A DNA stretch of 64,000 bases from Sulfuricella sp. T08 (lineage in GTDB: Bacteria; Pseudomonadota; Gammaproteobacteria; Burkholderiales; Sulfuricellaceae). Below are positions 34,252 to 42,511 of this stretch, one piece after another; positions within the stretch are counted from its first letter, which is position 1; every line of letters starts with the position of its first letter. The stretch lies in contig NZ_DF967539.1 of the NCBI RefSeq assembly GCF_000971475.1, positions 199,041-263,040 of the forward strand, given 5' to 3'. The position numbers and the translations under genes are program-made. Below the pieces are notes generated by a model, which did no database searches, was not told the DNA's origin, and worked only from the letters and a program-made list of their open reading frames with translations.

Positions 34252-34941
34252 ATGAAAGCCATGGTCCTCGCCGCCGGGCGCGGCGAGCGTATGCGGCCGC
34301 TCACTGATGATACGCCGAAGCCTTTATTGGAGGCCGGCGGCAAGCCGCTGATCGTATGGCACATCGAAAGGCTGGCGCGGGCCGGTTTCACGGAGTTGGT
34401 CATCAACCATGCTCACCTCGGTGAAAAGATCGAGGCGGCCCTGGGTGACGGCAGTCGTTTCGGGGTGGGCATACGCTATTCTCACGAGATTGAAGCGCTG
34501 GAGACCGCCGGGGGCATCGCCAACGCCATGCCGCTGCTGGGGCCTGAACCTTTTCTGGTGGTCAACGGCGATATTTTCTGCGACTATGACTTCACTACCC
34601 TGCCGCGTGAACTGGGTGAGTTTTCAGCCTGGCTGGTGCTGGTGGGCAATCCAGATCACCATCCCGATGGGGATTTTGCATTAAGGCAGGGCAAGGTGCT
34701 GGGCGATGACGAGCACAAACTGACTTTCAGCGGGATAGGGATCTACCGCCCCGAGCTGTTTGCGGCGATTGCCCATGGAGCGAAGGCCAGACTCGCCCCG
34801 CTGCTACGCGAACAAATGGCTACAGGACGGGTTGGTGGCGAGCATCACCGCGGCTTGTGGCTGGATATCGGCACGCCACAAAGGCTGCAGGAACTGGACG
34901 ACTTGTTGCGGAACTCCAGGCAGAAAGCGCTCTCTGAATAG
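34252..34941 (+). CDS. murU: N-acetylmuramate alpha-1-phosphate uridylyltransferase
   Basis: 229 residues from ATG 34252 (MKAMVLAAGRGERMRPLTDDTPKPLL), the nucleotidyltransferase signature. DPE-free sugar-binding segments VINHAHLGEKIEAALGDG and FLVVNGDIFCDYD follow. It makes UDP-MurNAc from MurNAc-1-phosphate in cell-wall recycling. It has no visible Shine-Dalgarno; a palindromic repeat abuts its start. Confidence 0.92.
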   Translation: MKAMVLAAGRGERMRPLTDDTPKPLLEAGGKPLIVWHIERLARAGFTELVINHAHLGEKIEAALGDGSRFGVGIRYSHEIEALETAGGIANAMPLLGPEPFLVVNGDIFCDYDFTTLPRELGEFSAWLVLVGNPDHHPDGDFALRQGKVLGDDEHKLTFSGIGIYRPELFAAIAHGAKARLAPLLREQMATGRVGGEHHRGLWLDIGTPQRLQELDDLLRNSRQKALSE

Positions 34942-34944
34942 GAC

Positions 34945-36252
34945 ATGATGAATTACCCGAGCTACACTCAGCGCCGCCGCCGGTTGGCCGAACAGATGCA
35001 GGAAGGCGTGGCGGTGATTCCCACTGCACCTGAGCGCCCTCGTAACCGTGACAGCAGTTATCCTTATCGGTTCGACAGCTATTTCCACTACCTGACCGGT
35101 TTTGGCGAGCCTGACGCGGTGCTGGTTCTGGTCGCCGGAGCTGCACCCAAAAGCATCCTGTTCTGTCGCGAGAAAAATGCCGAGCGCGAAGTCTGGGATG
35201 GCTTTCGCTATGGCCCGGAGGCGGCGCGCGAGACTTTTGGTTTCGACGAGGCCTATCCCATCGCGATGCTGGATGAGATGATGACCAAGCTGCTCGCAGA
35301 CCAGCCTAGCCTGCATTTCCATCTCGGCGCCGACAGCGCCTGGGATGCGCGGGCAGTGGGCTGGCTCAACGCGGTGCGGGCCGAGGTGCGCAACGGTATT
35401 GTCGCGCCGTCCGCAATCAGGGACGTGCGCGTGCTGCTGGACGAAATGCGACTGATCAAATGCACCGAGGAAATCGCTACCATGCGCCGCGCTGCCGAAA
35501 TTTCCACCGCCGCGCATCGCCGCGCCATGCAGCAGGTCCGACCAGGGCGGCACGAATACGAAATAGAAGCGGAATTGCTGTATGATTTTCGCCGCCAAGG
35601 TGCGCAGGCACCAGCGTATTCATCCATTGTAGCGGGAGGCGCCAATGCCTGTGTGCTGCATTATGTGGATAATAGTGCCGGACTCAGGGATGGCGATCTG
35701 CTGCTGATCGATGCCGGCTGCGAACTGGATGGCTACGCCGCCGATATCACCCGCACCTTTCCGGTCAACGGGCGCTACAGCGCTGCGCAGAAAGACGTGT
35801 ACGAAATGGTGCTGGCGGCACAGGCGGCGGCAATCGATACCGTCAAAATTAGTGCCAGCTGGGACGAGCCGCACCAGGCTGCCCTCCAAGTGCTGGTGCA
35901 GGGCATGATCGATCTTGGCCTGTGTACGGGAAGTGTGGACGGGCTGCTGGAATCCGGTGACTACAAGCGCTTCTACATGCACAAGACCGGTCACTGGCTG
36001 GGGATGGATGTGCACGACGTGGGCGACTACAAGAAAAGCGGAGAGTGGCGCAAGCTGGAGGCGGGCATGGTGCTGACCGTCGAACCCGGCTGTTACATCC
36101 GGCCCGGCGAGGGTGTGCCGGAACATCTGTGGAATATTGGCATTCGCATCGAGGATGACGTGCTGGTGACGGCCCAGGGTTGCGAAGTTCTGACCTTGGC
36201 AGCGCCGAAAACGGTAAGCGAGATCGAGGCGGTTATGGGGGGGGCAGGGTGA
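34945..36252 (+). CDS. pepP: Xaa-Pro aminopeptidase
   Basis: 435 residues, the usual length. The N-terminal creatinase-like domain is followed by the metallopeptidase domain, with the metal ligands in LLIDAGCELDGYAADITRTFPV, MHKTGHWLGMDVHDVG and VLTVEPGCYI and the end IGIRIEDDVLVT. It removes N-terminal residues that precede proline. It is followed by a ubiquinone-type hydroxylase gene, the pepP-ubiH order of proteobacteria. Confidence 0.96.
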   Translation: MMNYPSYTQRRRRLAEQMQEGVAVIPTAPERPRNRDSSYPYRFDSYFHYLTGFGEPDAVLVLVAGAAPKSILFCREKNAEREVWDGFRYGPEAARETFGFDEAYPIAMLDEMMTKLLADQPSLHFHLGADSAWDARAVGWLNAVRAEVRNGIVAPSAIRDVRVLLDEMRLIKCTEEIATMRRAAEISTAAHRRAMQQVRPGRHEYEIEAELLYDFRRQGAQAPAYSSIVAGGANACVLHYVDNSAGLRDGDLLLIDAGCELDGYAADITRTFPVNGRYSAAQKDVYEMVLAAQAAAIDTVKISASWDEPHQAALQVLVQGMIDLGLCTGSVDGLLESGDYKRFYMHKTGHWLGMDVHDVGDYKKSGEWRKLEAGMVLTVEPGCYIRPGEGVPEHLWNIGIRIEDDVLVTAQGCEVLTLAAPKTVSEIEAVMGGAG

Positions 36253-36257
36253 GTGGC

Positions 36258-37574
36258 ATGAGCGACCAATTCGACATAATTATCGTGGGCGCCGGCCTGG
36301 TCGGTGCATCATTCGCCCAGGCGATGCAGGACAGTGGGCTGAAGCTGGCGCTGGTGGAAAGCGTGGCGCCGACTGCGCCATCGCCTGAGTGGACCAGCCG
36401 GGTCTATGCCATCAGTCCGGGCAGCATCGAATTCCTCAGCGAGAGCGGGGCCTGGCAGCAATTCGATGCCGCCCGCATTGCCCCGGTGCTGGGTATGCAT
36501 ATCTACGGCGATGACGGGAAAGCTAATCTGGATTTCGATGCCCATCAATCCGGGCTGGCCGAATTGGCAGTTATCGCGGAAGTGCGCCATATGCAGTACG
36601 GCCTGTGGCAGGCGCTGCAGCGGCAGGAAAACCTCGAGTTGTTCTGCCCGGCACGCTGCGTCAGCCTCAGGTTGCAGGAAGAAATCGCCGTACTGCGCCT
36701 GGAAGATGGCCGCGAATTGCACGCTCCGCTGATTGTGGGAGCGGATGGGCGGGAATCCTGGGTGCGCTCGCAGGCCGGAATGGATGCCGAGCCTGCGCCC
36801 TACCGCCAGATGGGGGTGATCGCCAATTTCGAAACCGAACTGCCTCATGGCGATGCGGCCTGGGAATGGTTTCGCGGCGATGGTGTGCTGGCCTTCCTGC
36901 CATTGCCGGGCGACCGCGAAGGGCAGAGCAGGGGCCCCTCTGGGGATGCGACCCCGGAGCGGGATGCGGGCGCACCGGTCGCGGCCGCTGGCATCCCCTC
37001 CGCTGGCCGATCCCCCTTCGGGGGGCCCTCGTCCGACGCTCCGGTGCGCCACCGTATTTCTATCGTCTGGACGGCGTTCGAGGAACGTGCTGCCGAGCTG
37101 ATGGCGCTGCCGCCGGATGAGTTCTGCCATCAGGTGCAGGAAGCGAGCCTCAGCGCCCTGGGAGAATTAAAGCTGCTCAGCAAGCCTGCGGCTTTTCCCC
37201 TGCGCTTGCTGCACCTGGAACACCTGATCAAATCCCGGGTGGCGCTGATCGGTGATGCCGCCCACAACGTTCACCCGCTTGCCGGGCAGGGCGTCAACCT
37301 GGGTTTCCAGGATGCACGGGAGCTGGCGAAAGTGCTGAAGGATCGTGGCCCTCAGCCGGACTGCGGCGATTATTTCCTGCTGCGTCGCTATGAGCGGGCG
37401 CGCAAGGCGGACATTCTGGCGATGCAGCTGGTTACCGACGGGCTGCAGAAGCTGTTCAACAATCGTAACCCGGCACTGAAGCTGGCGCGCAACCTGGGTC
37501 TTTCCCTTACCGGCAGCTTGCCCTGGCTGAAAAACGGTCTGGTGCAACATGCGGTGGGGCGGCATCTCAACTAA
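36258..37574 (+). CDS. UbiH/UbiF family FAD-dependent hydroxylase
   Basis: 438 residues from ATG 36258 (GTG 36249 is an alternative overlapping the pepP stop). FDIIIVGAGLVGASFAQAM is the FAD fold and RVALIGDAAHNVHPLAGQGVNLGFQD the second FAD motif. The family hydroxylates the aromatic ring in ubiquinone synthesis. A 45-codon G+C-rich segment (36918-37052) interrupts the conserved LPLPG...ISIVW stretch. The exact ring position cannot be told. Confidence 0.88.
   Translation: MSDQFDIIIVGAGLVGASFAQAMQDSGLKLALVESVAPTAPSPEWTSRVYAISPGSIEFLSESGAWQQFDAARIAPVLGMHIYGDDGKANLDFDAHQSGLAELAVIAEVRHMQYGLWQALQRQENLELFCPARCVSLRLQEEIAVLRLEDGRELHAPLIVGADGRESWVRSQAGMDAEPAPYRQMGVIANFETELPHGDAAWEWFRGDGVLAFLPLPGDREGQSRGPSGDATPERDAGAPVAAAGIPSAGRSPFGGPSSDAPVRHRISIVWTAFEERAAELMALPPDEFCHQVQEASLSALGELKLLSKPAAFPLRLLHLEHLIKSRVALIGDAAHNVHPLAGQGVNLGFQDARELAKVLKDRGPQPDCGDYFLLRRYERARKADILAMQLVTDGLQKLFNNRNPALKLARNLGLSLTGSLPWLKNGLVQHAVGRHLN
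36918..37052 (+). repeat. In-frame repeat-like insertion inside the UbiH-type gene
   Basis: 135 bp, very G+C-rich, with imperfect inverted ends GGGGCCCCTCTGGGGATGC and GATCCCCCTTCGGGGGGCCC. It splits the usual LPLPG-R-ISIVW motif and encodes 45 low-complexity residues without breaking the frame. Confidence 0.6.
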
Positions 37575-37605
37575 TTAATTTTTTTCACCTTAGAAGGAAA
37601 TTGTA

Positions 37606-38346
37606 ATGCGTTCAAAATTTTTGGTGTGCCTGGTGTCGGGTTTTTTCTTTGCTGGCGCGGCACTGGCTGATACCAAGCTGGGTGCGGATGAGGTGGTAGT
37701 GAAGGCCGCCATCGAGAAGAAGTTTCCCGATATCAAGATCGAAAGTCTGCAAAAAACCCAATACGGTGGCCTATATGAGGCCGTCATGGGGGGGAGCCAG
37801 GTTTTTTATACCGACAAAAATGCCAGTTTCATTCTTGTCGGCAGCCTGATTGACGCCAAGACCCAGCGTAATGTGACAGAAGAACGGATTCGCGATTTGA
37901 TGCGGGTGAAATTCGATACGCTGCCGCTGGAATCGGCAATCAAGCAGGTGAAGGGTAACGGCAAGCGCAAACTGGCGGTGTTCTCCGACCCGGATTGCCC
38001 GTATTGCAAGAAGCTCGATGCAGAACTTGAAAAGGTCACTGATGTGACGATCTATATTTTCCTGTACCCGATCGCCAGCCTCCATCCACAGGCCGGAGAT
38101 AAGGCCAAGGCGGTATGGTGTGCACCTGACCGCGTCAAGGCGTGGGAAGATCTGATTCAGAAGGGAACCATGCCGCAGGCGGGCAGCAAGTGCGAAAACC
38201 CATTGGCGAAAATTGCCGAGCTGGGCCAAAAGCTCAAGGTCAACGGTACGCCCACGATCATCTTTGCCGACGGGATGCGTGTTCCCGGCATGATTCCAGC
38301 CGCCAACCTGGAAAAGCTGCTTAACGGCGAAAGGCCACAGAATTGA
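37606..38346 (+). CDS. dsbC: DsbC/DsbG-type disulfide isomerase
   Basis: 246 residues with a signal peptide (FFFAGAALAD). An N-terminal dimerisation domain is followed by a thioredoxin domain with the active site FSDPDCPYCKKLD (CPYC) and the cis-Pro in GTPTIIFADGMRVPG. A second Cys pair (WCAPD and KCEN) matches the DsbC pattern. It rearranges wrong disulfides in periplasmic proteins. It overlaps the next gene by 4 bp. Confidence 0.92.
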   Translation: MRSKFLVCLVSGFFFAGAALADTKLGADEVVVKAAIEKKFPDIKIESLQKTQYGGLYEAVMGGSQVFYTDKNASFILVGSLIDAKTQRNVTEERIRDLMRVKFDTLPLESAIKQVKGNGKRKLAVFSDPDCPYCKKLDAELEKVTDVTIYIFLYPIASLHPQAGDKAKAVWCAPDRVKAWEDLIQKGTMPQAGSKCENPLAKIAELGQKLKVNGTPTIIFADGMRVPGMIPAANLEKLLNGERPQN

Positions 38347-38948
38347 AAGAATTCTGGAATCAGCGCTATAGCGGCGACGAATTTTTCTACGGCACCGCCC
38401 CCAACGCTTTCCTGGCCTCGCAGCTTCACCGCTTCAAGCCCGGGCAAGCTGTACTGGCCGTGGCCGATGGCGAAGGACGGAACGGCGTCTGGCTTGCCCG
38501 GCAGGGACTGGATGTGACGGCGGTGGATTTTTCCCCGGTGGCAGTGGAAAAGGCGCAACGACTGGCGGGGCAATACGGGGTGACAGTGCGCCACGAAATC
38601 AGTGACCTGTTTACCTGGAGCTGGGGTGAAAACCGCTTTGATGCTGTTGTGGCGATTTTCACCCAGTTTGTTGGCCCTGAACAGCGACTCATCCTGAATG
38701 AACTGATGCTACGCGCTCTCAAGCCGGGCGGTTTGCTGATCCTGCAGGGCTACCGGCCAAAGCAACTGGAATACCAGACCGGCGGACCTTCCAGCGTAGA
38801 AAATCTGTACACGGCAGAAACCCTGCGCGAGGAATTTTCTTCCATGGAAATTCTTCATCTCGCCGAACATGACGACGAAATTTGCGAAGGGGATGGCCAC
38901 TGCGGCTTATCGGCGCTGGTGGACTTGGTGGCACGCAAGGGTTTTTAG
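38343..38948 (+). CDS. Class I SAM-dependent methyltransferase
   Basis: 201 residues from TTG 38343, which overlaps the dsbC stop by 4 bp. The motif VADGEGRNGVWLARQGLDVTAVDFS binds S-adenosylmethionine and LKPGGLLILQGYRPKQ is a later conserved strand. It resembles TehB-like or thiol/tellurite methyltransferases; the substrate is unknown. The link to dsbC may be only by coexpression. Confidence 0.82.
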   Translation: MKEFWNQRYSGDEFFYGTAPNAFLASQLHRFKPGQAVLAVADGEGRNGVWLARQGLDVTAVDFSPVAVEKAQRLAGQYGVTVRHEISDLFTWSWGENRFDAVVAIFTQFVGPEQRLILNELMLRALKPGGLLILQGYRPKQLEYQTGGPSSVENLYTAETLREEFSSMEILHLAEHDDEICEGDGHCGLSALVDLVARKGF

Positions 38949-38989
38949 GGCTATATTGAATTTAGATTCATTCTAAAGGAGAGTCGGAC

Positions 38990-39415
38990 ATGAAAATTAC
39001 GAAGAAGAAACTGCTCGAGGAACTCAACAAAGATCTGGAATGGGAATACGCCGCGGCGGTACAGTACGTTCAGCATGCTTCCGCGATCACTGGTGCACAG
39101 TATGAGTCGATCCAGAAGGAATTGATCATTCACTCCCAGGAGGAGATGATGCATGCCGTCATGCTGTCCGACCAGATTGATTTTCTTGGTGGGGTGCCCA
39201 CGGTGGACGTGGAAAAGCGCGAAACCGACAGCGACAGCTTGGCGATGTTGAAGCAGGATCTAAAGGGCGAGGACAATGCTATCAATCGCTACAAAGAACG
39301 GATTGCCCAGGCCGAGGCGCTCAAGGAGTATGGTTTGCGCCGGGTGCTCGAGGATATCCTGATCCAGGAGGAAGAACACAAGCGTGACCTGCTGACGGTG
39401 ATCAAGTCGAAATAG
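38990..39415 (+). CDS. Ferritin-like/bacterioferritin-type protein
   Basis: 141 residues. A four-helix bundle with di-iron ligands: Glu in DLEWEYAAAVQY, Glu-x-x-His in HSQEEMMHAVML, Glu in DLKGEDNAINRY and EEEH in ILIQEEEHKRD. It resembles short ferritin-like proteins that bind and oxidise iron or protect against peroxide. There is an AAAGGAGAG site before ATG 38990, and a strong terminator follows. Confidence 0.85.
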   Translation: MKITKKKLLEELNKDLEWEYAAAVQYVQHASAITGAQYESIQKELIIHSQEEMMHAVMLSDQIDFLGGVPTVDVEKRETDSDSLAMLKQDLKGEDNAINRYKERIAQAEALKEYGLRRVLEDILIQEEEHKRDLLTVIKSK

Positions 39416-39426
39416 AGTAATTCAAC

Positions 39427-39458
39427 AATAAAACGGCTCCTTTAGGAGTCGTTTTATT
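39427..39458. terminator. Bidirectional Rho-independent terminator
   Basis: AATAAAACGGCTCC (39427-39440), loop TTTA, GGAGTCGTTTTATT (39445-39458); one mismatch. T- and A-rich flanks serve both the ferritin-like gene and the convergent activator gene. Confidence 0.85.
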
Positions 39459-39473
39459 TAGGAAGCGGTCTGT

Positions 39474-40445
39474 TTACGTTTCGCCCACAAGGCCGGATTC
39501 TTCGGCGCCAAAGTATTTCTTTATCCGGTAAAGCAGGGTGTAGCGACTGATGCCCAGCAGCTTGGCGGCACGAGTGCGGTTGCCTCTGGTTTGCTCCAGG
39601 GCTTGCAGGATCAGGTCGCGCTCGGTCTGCTCCAAGTTGAGCGGGGCAGTCGCAGGGGTGGATGTGGTAACTCGCTGTCCACCGCGGATGCTGAGCGGCA
39701 GGTTTTCCACGCCGAGCGAGCCACGCTGGAAATTGCACAATATCGTCAGTCGCTCGCACAGGTTTTTCAACTCGCGCACGTTGCCGGGCCAAGGGTAAGC
39801 CTTGAGCACTTTCATCGCGTCCGGGCTGAAGGAAACGGCCTGCAGGCTGTGCTGCTGCGCCGCCATTTCAACAAAATGTTCTATCAGCAAGCCAATATCG
39901 CCCGCGCGTTCACGTAGCGGCGGCACTTCCATCGGTACCACCAGTAAGCGGTAAAACAGGTCGGCGCGGAAGCGGCCGATCTTCACCATCTTTTCCAGGT
40001 CGCAGTTGGTCGCGGCGATTACGCGTACGTTGGCCTTGATCGGCTTATCGTAACCCAGCGGCAGGATTTCGCCGTTTTCCAGGAAGCGCAGCAGCTTGGC
40101 CTGCGCTGTCAGCGGCAGTTCGCCGATCTCGTCAAGGAATAGAGTGCCATTGTGGGCCGCCCGCACCAAACCGTCGCGGTCGAAAACGGCATTGCTGAAA
40201 GCGCCGCGGCGGTGGCCGAACAGTTCGGATTCCACCAGGTTTTCCGGCAAGTTGGCGCAGTTGACTGCGATGAAAGGACGGCTTGCCAAAGGACTGTGGC
40301 TGTGCAGGAAGCGCGCCAGATTTTCCTTGCCGCTGCCCGACTCGCCGCTGATCAGCACGGTCGCGCGGGTGGCGGCAACCAGCTGCGCCGTATTCAGCAA
40401 TTGGCGGAAGACGGGTGAGTGGCCGATAAGAAAGAAAGCATCCAT
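39474..40445 (-). CDS. Stand-alone sigma54-type AAA+ activator with altered GAFTGA loop
   Basis: 323 residues from ATG 40445 (another start at 40481). There is no receiver or sensory domain, as in PspF: the protein begins with the AAA+ domain. Walker A is GESGSGKENLAR, Walker B GTLFLDEIGELP, the arginine finger lies in FRADLFYRL, and the C-terminal Fis-type helix-turn-helix is GNRTRAAKLLGISRYTLLYRIKKYF. The sigma54-contacting loop reads GAFSNA instead of GAFTGA. Three sigma54-like promoters lie in the receptor cluster that follows, so it is the likely regulator. Confidence 0.9.
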   Translation of the reverse strand: MDAFFLIGHSPVFRQLLNTAQLVAATRATVLISGESGSGKENLARFLHSHSPLASRPFIAVNCANLPENLVESELFGHRRGAFSNAVFDRDGLVRAAHNGTLFLDEIGELPLTAQAKLLRFLENGEILPLGYDKPIKANVRVIAATNCDLEKMVKIGRFRADLFYRLLVVPMEVPPLRERAGDIGLLIEHFVEMAAQQHSLQAVSFSPDAMKVLKAYPWPGNVRELKNLCERLTILCNFQRGSLGVENLPLSIRGGQRVTTSTPATAPLNLEQTERDLILQALEQTRGNRTRAAKLLGISRYTLLYRIKKYFGAEESGLVGET

Positions 40446-40670
40446 GGGACATAGTATAAGAATACTGATTTCATACGTCAATATCCGATTTGTGAGTCAA
40501 TTGATTAGAGCGTCGGAAGTCCCGCTACCCTAAATATTCTGCCAGACAGTAGCTTTAACCATCAACAAAGGTTGGTGAGACAGATTTGCCCTTTGGGATT
40601 TAATCCATCATTATTTTTGCGGATCACTGCAATTTGAAATCAGTATGAAATATACGCATAATGCAAAGCT

Positions 40671-41060
40671 ATGCGTTTTCAAACCCTTCGTCGCTTTGCC
40701 ATTCTTGCGCTGTTCGCCATGGTATTCAATGCCCTGGCCGCCACGGTGACCTATGCCATAGCGGCTGGAAAAGGGGTGGTCGTGGTGGAAATGTGCTCCT
40801 CGTTCGGCCTCAAAAAAATCGCCATATCCACAACTAACGGAGATACGCAGCATTCCCCTTCTTCCGTTCCAACAGCTAAACATTGTCCGTTCTGCCTGTC
40901 TCCTGATCATGCCGCTGTTGTTTTTCAGACAGCAGATAGCCCGCCACCCATTTTTATTTCGTTTTTCTTGCCATCACTTATGGCAGCATGGGCGCCTGTC
41001 CATGACCCACAATCCCTTTGGATTGCCTCGCTAAAACAAGAGCCCCCCGTTCGTTCCTGA
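40671..41060 (+). CDS. DUF2946 family protein
   Basis: 129 residues. An N-terminal hydrophobic segment (about 8-28), a central HCPFC motif (TAKHCPFCLSPD) and a second hydrophobic stretch (about 102-115) match DUF2946, small envelope proteins found next to copper transport genes. HCPFC may bind copper. It is the first gene of the metal cluster and divergent from the activator. Confidence 0.75.
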   Translation: MRFQTLRRFAILALFAMVFNALAATVTYAIAAGKGVVVVEMCSSFGLKKIAISTTNGDTQHSPSSVPTAKHCPFCLSPDHAAVVFQTADSPPPIFISFFLPSLMAAWAPVHDPQSLWIASLKQEPPVRS

Positions 41061-41301
41061 TCTTCGCCTTATAGCACTTCTGTGCCAGCCAGCCGTGTCA
41101 TCGTGCGACTTGGTATGCCGGTTCATTGAAGTGCAATATTCACGCCGGTTTCGAGAAGAAACTCAAGCAGCTATGTTTACTATCCAGCGGTCAGCCGTCT
41201 TATCGGCTGGCCCAAGCATATGCCGCAGTTGTGGCGTACAGAATATTTTTCAGCTGGAGCGAAGTCGAAAATGAAGAATTAAGTATAAAAATGGGGTATC
41301 T

Positions 41302-42300
41302 ATGAAACGTTATCTACTCTCAGCCGCCATCGCAATGATCGCAGCGAATGCAAATGCCTCTTGCGGGTCGGCCTTCTGTTCTGTGAACACTAGCTGGGAC
41401 ACACAAGGTCTTTCCAGTTACGAGGGGTTGCGTGTCGACATGCGCTATTCGTATGCAAAGGCTGATCAGTGGCGTGCCAGGTCGTCAAAAATCACGCCGG
41501 ATGCGCCGAGTGGTAGTGATTCGGAAATCGAAGACAAGCGCACCGTTAATCAGGTGCTCAACCTCGATGCAGACTATACGATCAATTCGCGCTGGAATAT
41601 CGCGCTTGGCGTCCCGCTGGTCATGCGTGACCACACCCATACCTTCGATTCATCCGTCACCACCCCATTCGAACAACAAGCAAAATTTACCGAGTTGGGC
41701 GATATTCGGGTAATCGGAAAATACAAATTTGATCTGGGCAACATGAATTCGGGGAGCGGGATACGGTTCGGTCTTAAATTGCCCACAGGTGCTATCAACA
41801 AAACCATGACGCCGCCCGATCCGGCTAACAATCCAACTGTTCCTTATGCGCTGGAGCGTTCCAGCCAGCCAGGAACCGGCAGTACTGATGCCATTCTTGG
41901 CGCCTACTATTTCCGTAATCTGCCGGGCACCAATTGGGGCTGGTTTGCCAGTGGTCAGGTACAGACTGCAATTGCCACCCGTGATAATTATCGACCGGGG
42001 AGAGAGCTAAGTTTCGATCTTGGAGCTCACTATGCGATAACGCCTGCACTTAACGCCTTGCTCCAGCTGAATGCGCAACATCGGGAGCGAGACACGGGAG
42101 GCTACGCCAACGTGGCATCGGGCGGCTACTCGTGGAACTTAAGCCCTGGCCTCAGCTATGCGATAACTCCGCAAACTCAATTATATGGATTCGTGCAAGC
42201 TGCCCTGAAACAGTACGCAAATACCGACCCGGCTGATCCGGCATCCGGGCAGTTGACTGCACCGTGGTCTCTGGCGGTGGGGGTCGGCCACCGGTTCTGA
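41302..42300 (+). CDS. Predicted outer-membrane beta-barrel protein
   Basis: 332 residues with a signal peptide (MKRYLLSAAIAMIAANANA). Just after it comes CGSAFC, then alternating amphipathic strands ending in Phe (VGVGHRF), as for an outer-membrane barrel. Family assignment is uncertain; it resembles the 'transporter' class of metal-cluster barrels. The gene precedes the first TonB-dependent receptor by about 210 bp. Confidence 0.7.
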   Translation: MKRYLLSAAIAMIAANANASCGSAFCSVNTSWDTQGLSSYEGLRVDMRYSYAKADQWRARSSKITPDAPSGSDSEIEDKRTVNQVLNLDADYTINSRWNIALGVPLVMRDHTHTFDSSVTTPFEQQAKFTELGDIRVIGKYKFDLGNMNSGSGIRFGLKLPTGAINKTMTPPDPANNPTVPYALERSSQPGTGSTDAILGAYYFRNLPGTNWGWFASGQVQTAIATRDNYRPGRELSFDLGAHYAITPALNALLQLNAQHRERDTGGYANVASGGYSWNLSPGLSYAITPQTQLYGFVQAALKQYANTDPADPASGQLTAPWSLAVGVGHRF

Positions 42301-42408
42301 GCTTGTACGCGCTGTCGGGAAGAGCTGGTCGCACTTGCCTAAGCTGTAAAAGAAATGTCTCGATCTCGACTTGGTTGCGTGCTGTGCGATATAACAATGA
42401 CTTATCAT

Positions 42409-42424
42409 TGGCATGAAAGTTGCC
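42409..42424 (+). promoter_or_regulatory. Sigma54-like promoter of receptor 1
   Basis: TGGCAT (42409-42414), five bases, TTGCC (42420-42424). The GG and GC elements have the required spacing. The start codon is 88 bp downstream of the -12 element. Confidence 0.7.
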
Positions 42425-42511
42425 ATAGATCAACCTTTGATGTTAAGGCGGCCTTTGGTCGCCTGAAAACGATTTTTGACAAAATTAAAAAACGAGGGAG
42501 CGAAGCTGAAA

